A stretch of DNA of 6,929 bases, from the NCBI GenBank assembly GCA_025455445.1, contig JALOMN010000082.1, positions 1-6,929 on the forward strand, written 5' to 3'. Position 1 is the first letter of the stretch, and the number at the start of each line of letters is the position of its first letter. The notes beneath the pieces were generated by a model. The model searched no databases. It saw only the letters and a program-made list of their open reading frames with translations, and was not told the DNA's origin. Positions 6,045-6,929 of the stretch are shown here, piece after piece. This stretch comes from Cyclobacteriaceae bacterium (lineage in GTDB: Bacteria > Bacteroidota > Bacteroidia > Cytophagales > Cyclobacteriaceae). The position numbers were made by a program, and so were the translations under genes.

Positions 6045-6638
6045 ATGAAGAAGCTTGTATCTATCACACTATTTGCATTACTGTCACTTTCTTCGTTTGC
6101 CCAAGGAAACACCAGAAAAACTGACATCGATCTGAAGAAAAGTACACTGGAGTGGACGGGGAAAAAATTGGGTGGTGAACACTACGGGCAAATACAACTT
6201 TCAGCAGGACATCTAACATTCAATAAAAATAAACTAACCGGTGGCACCTTTGAAATGGACATGACCAGCATTACCTGTGCTGATATTACAGATGAAAAAT
6301 CAAACAGACGTCTGGTAGATCATTTAAAATCAGAAGATTTTTTTTCTGTAGTCCGCTTTCCTACATCAAAGTTTGTCATTACTAAGGTAGAACCGAAGTC
6401 AACAAACGAATATACTGTGACAGGAAATCTAACCATTAAGGAAAAGACAAATTCTATCACGTTTACAGCAAAGGTCAATACAATAAATAACCAAACCATT
6501 GCTGAAGCCACCCTGGTATTTGACCGAAGTAAGTATGATGTAAAGTTTGGTTCGCAGTCGTTTTTTGAAAACCTGGGCGACAAGCTGGTTTACGATGACG
6601 TGGATATGACTGTAAAACTGGTATTGCGTTCAGAGTAA
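6045..6638 (+). CDS. YceI-family secreted lipocalin-like protein
   Basis: A 197-residue exported protein with a Sec signal peptide (residues 1-19, SFA|Q) and one YceI-like domain (about 25-195). This fold is an eight-stranded antiparallel barrel that binds isoprenoid-type lipids in characterised members. Visible marks are STLEWTGKKLGGEHYGQI (33-50), LTGGTFEMDMTSI (64-76), a segment ending in LKSEDFFSVVRFPTSKF (94-110), YTVTGNLTIKEKTNSI (123-138) and FDRSKYDVKFGS (159-170). The ATG at 6045 is preferred because it directly opens a typical signal peptide; the frame is open further upstream to 5976, but that would add a basic, non-signal extension overlapping the DUF2911 gene. Only one base separates it from the previous stop. 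His46, His56, His93 and Cys78 are present, but no clear metal site is seen. It could carry a quinone or lipid, or serve as a stress protein; its role in metal defence is unproven. Confidence 0.92.
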   Translation: MKKLVSITLFALLSLSSFAQGNTRKTDIDLKKSTLEWTGKKLGGEHYGQIQLSAGHLTFNKNKLTGGTFEMDMTSITCADITDEKSNRRLVDHLKSEDFFSVVRFPTSKFVITKVEPKSTNEYTVTGNLTIKEKTNSITFTAKVNTINNQTIAEATLVFDRSKYDVKFGSQSFFENLGDKLVYDDVDMTVKLVLRSE

Positions 6639-6666
6639 ACAGAATACTTTAACACCTAATCTTTTC

Positions 6667-6929
6667 ATGATGGAACATCAACACGTAAATAACCAGTTTA
6701 CTTGCCCTATGCATCCCGAAGTGGTGAAGGATGAGCCAGGCAAATGCCCGAAGTGTGGAATGGATTTGGTTCCGCATACAAAATCAAAAGGTGAGCATTT
6801 AGGTCATCAGCATAAAAGCCGCCAAATGCTCACTCAAATAAAAGCAGATGAACATTTGGGGCATAAGCATCAACATTCCGACCAGTCAGGTCATGCGCAC
6901 CATGCCGGAATGATCGATGAATACAAAAG
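6667..6929 (+). CDS. Heavy-metal P-type ATPase, probably CopB-like (N-terminal fragment, runs off the window)
   Basis: An open frame of 87 codons continues past the right edge. Residues 11-36 form a heavy-metal-binding domain: Cys13-Pro-Met-His16, EPGKCPKCGMDLVP (23-36) with Cys27 and Cys30. A His-rich linker (37-79) follows, holding ten His and a repeated EHLGHxH unit. The fragment ends in HHAGMIDEYK, which resembles the stretch just before the first transmembrane helix of Bacteroidota CopB-type ATPases. Those enzymes export Cu(I) or Cu(II), or other soft metals, from the cytoplasm using ATP. The catalytic DKTG, the CPH or CPC membrane motif and the transmembrane helices lie outside the window, so ion specificity cannot be read. 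The same Cys-rich domain also heads some CusB-like adaptors, but the absence of a signal peptide favours the ATPase. Two adjacent ATGs (6667 and 6670) could start the protein. The gene begins 28 bases after the YceI gene. Confidence 0.8.
   Translation, partial: MMEHQHVNNQFTCPMHPEVVKDEPGKCPKCGMDLVPHTKSKGEHLGHQHKSRQMLTQIKADEHLGHKHQHSDQSGHAHHAGMIDEYK
6793..6870 (+). repeat. Imperfect coding repeat of the EHLGHxH unit in the ATPase linker
   Basis: Two 21-base units, 6793-6813 and 6850-6870, encode EHLGHQH (residues 43-49) and EHLGHKH (62-68). They differ at several mostly synonymous positions, so the peptide is kept while the bases have drifted. They are spaced 57 bases apart start to start, in frame, which fits an old internal duplication of a metal-binding segment, or convergence on it. 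Confidence 0.6.

Noticed and set aside
1..6929. Mobile element, CRISPR array, tRNA or rRNA
   Set aside because: No transposase or integrase frame, no terminal inverted repeats, no regular direct repeats and no RNA gene pattern were seen on either strand.

Overview
The window looks like chromosomal or accessory DNA from a Bacteroidota bacterium, most likely of the Cytophagales/Sphingobacteriales kind. The families present (DUF3347, DUF2911, the small PepSY membrane protein ending in an FHTMDY...GRDNFNNWLL block) are typical of that phylum. The AT-rich spacers without strong Shine-Dalgarno sequences and the many signal peptides cut before Gln (A|Q) also fit. This assignment rests on protein families, not on a marker gene.

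All ten recognisable genes lie on the + strand, with gaps of 1 to 70 bases and one 4-base ATGA overlap, so the window reads as one long operon that continues past the right edge. In order: a His-rich DUF3347 lipoprotein (55-687); a class I SAM methyltransferase (705-1373); a Tat-exported CueO-like multicopper oxidase lipoprotein (1370-2839); a second, soluble DUF3347 protein (2862-3371); a secreted NTF2/SnoaL-like protein (3388-3831); a membrane-anchored Cys-rich protein with TRASH/YHS-like features (3841-4338); a PepSY two-helix membrane protein with a His cluster (4409-5167); a secreted DUF2911 protein with a helical, TPR-like tail (5183-6043); a secreted YceI-family protein (6045-6638); and the N-terminus of a heavy-metal P-type ATPase, probably CopB-like, with a Cys-rich metal-binding domain and a His-rich linker (6667 to the window end).

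Read together, this is a copper (or general soft-metal) homeostasis and detoxification operon working mainly outside the cytoplasm. The oxidase would convert toxic Cu(I) to Cu(II). The two DUF3347 proteins, with His-rich N-termini and conserved CPM...C tails, probably bind or pass on metal in the periplasm. The PepSY protein and the TRASH/YHS-like protein sit in the inner membrane with candidate metal ligands, and the ATPase would export the ion. The roles of the methyltransferase, the NTF2-like, DUF2911 and YceI proteins are not evident from sequence. No regulator, transposase, tRNA, rRNA, CRISPR array or convincing terminator is visible.

The parts most worth following up are the TRASH/YHS-like membrane protein, the methyltransferase with a degenerate SAM motif coupled to the oxidase, and the paired DUF3347 proteins that bracket these two genes.
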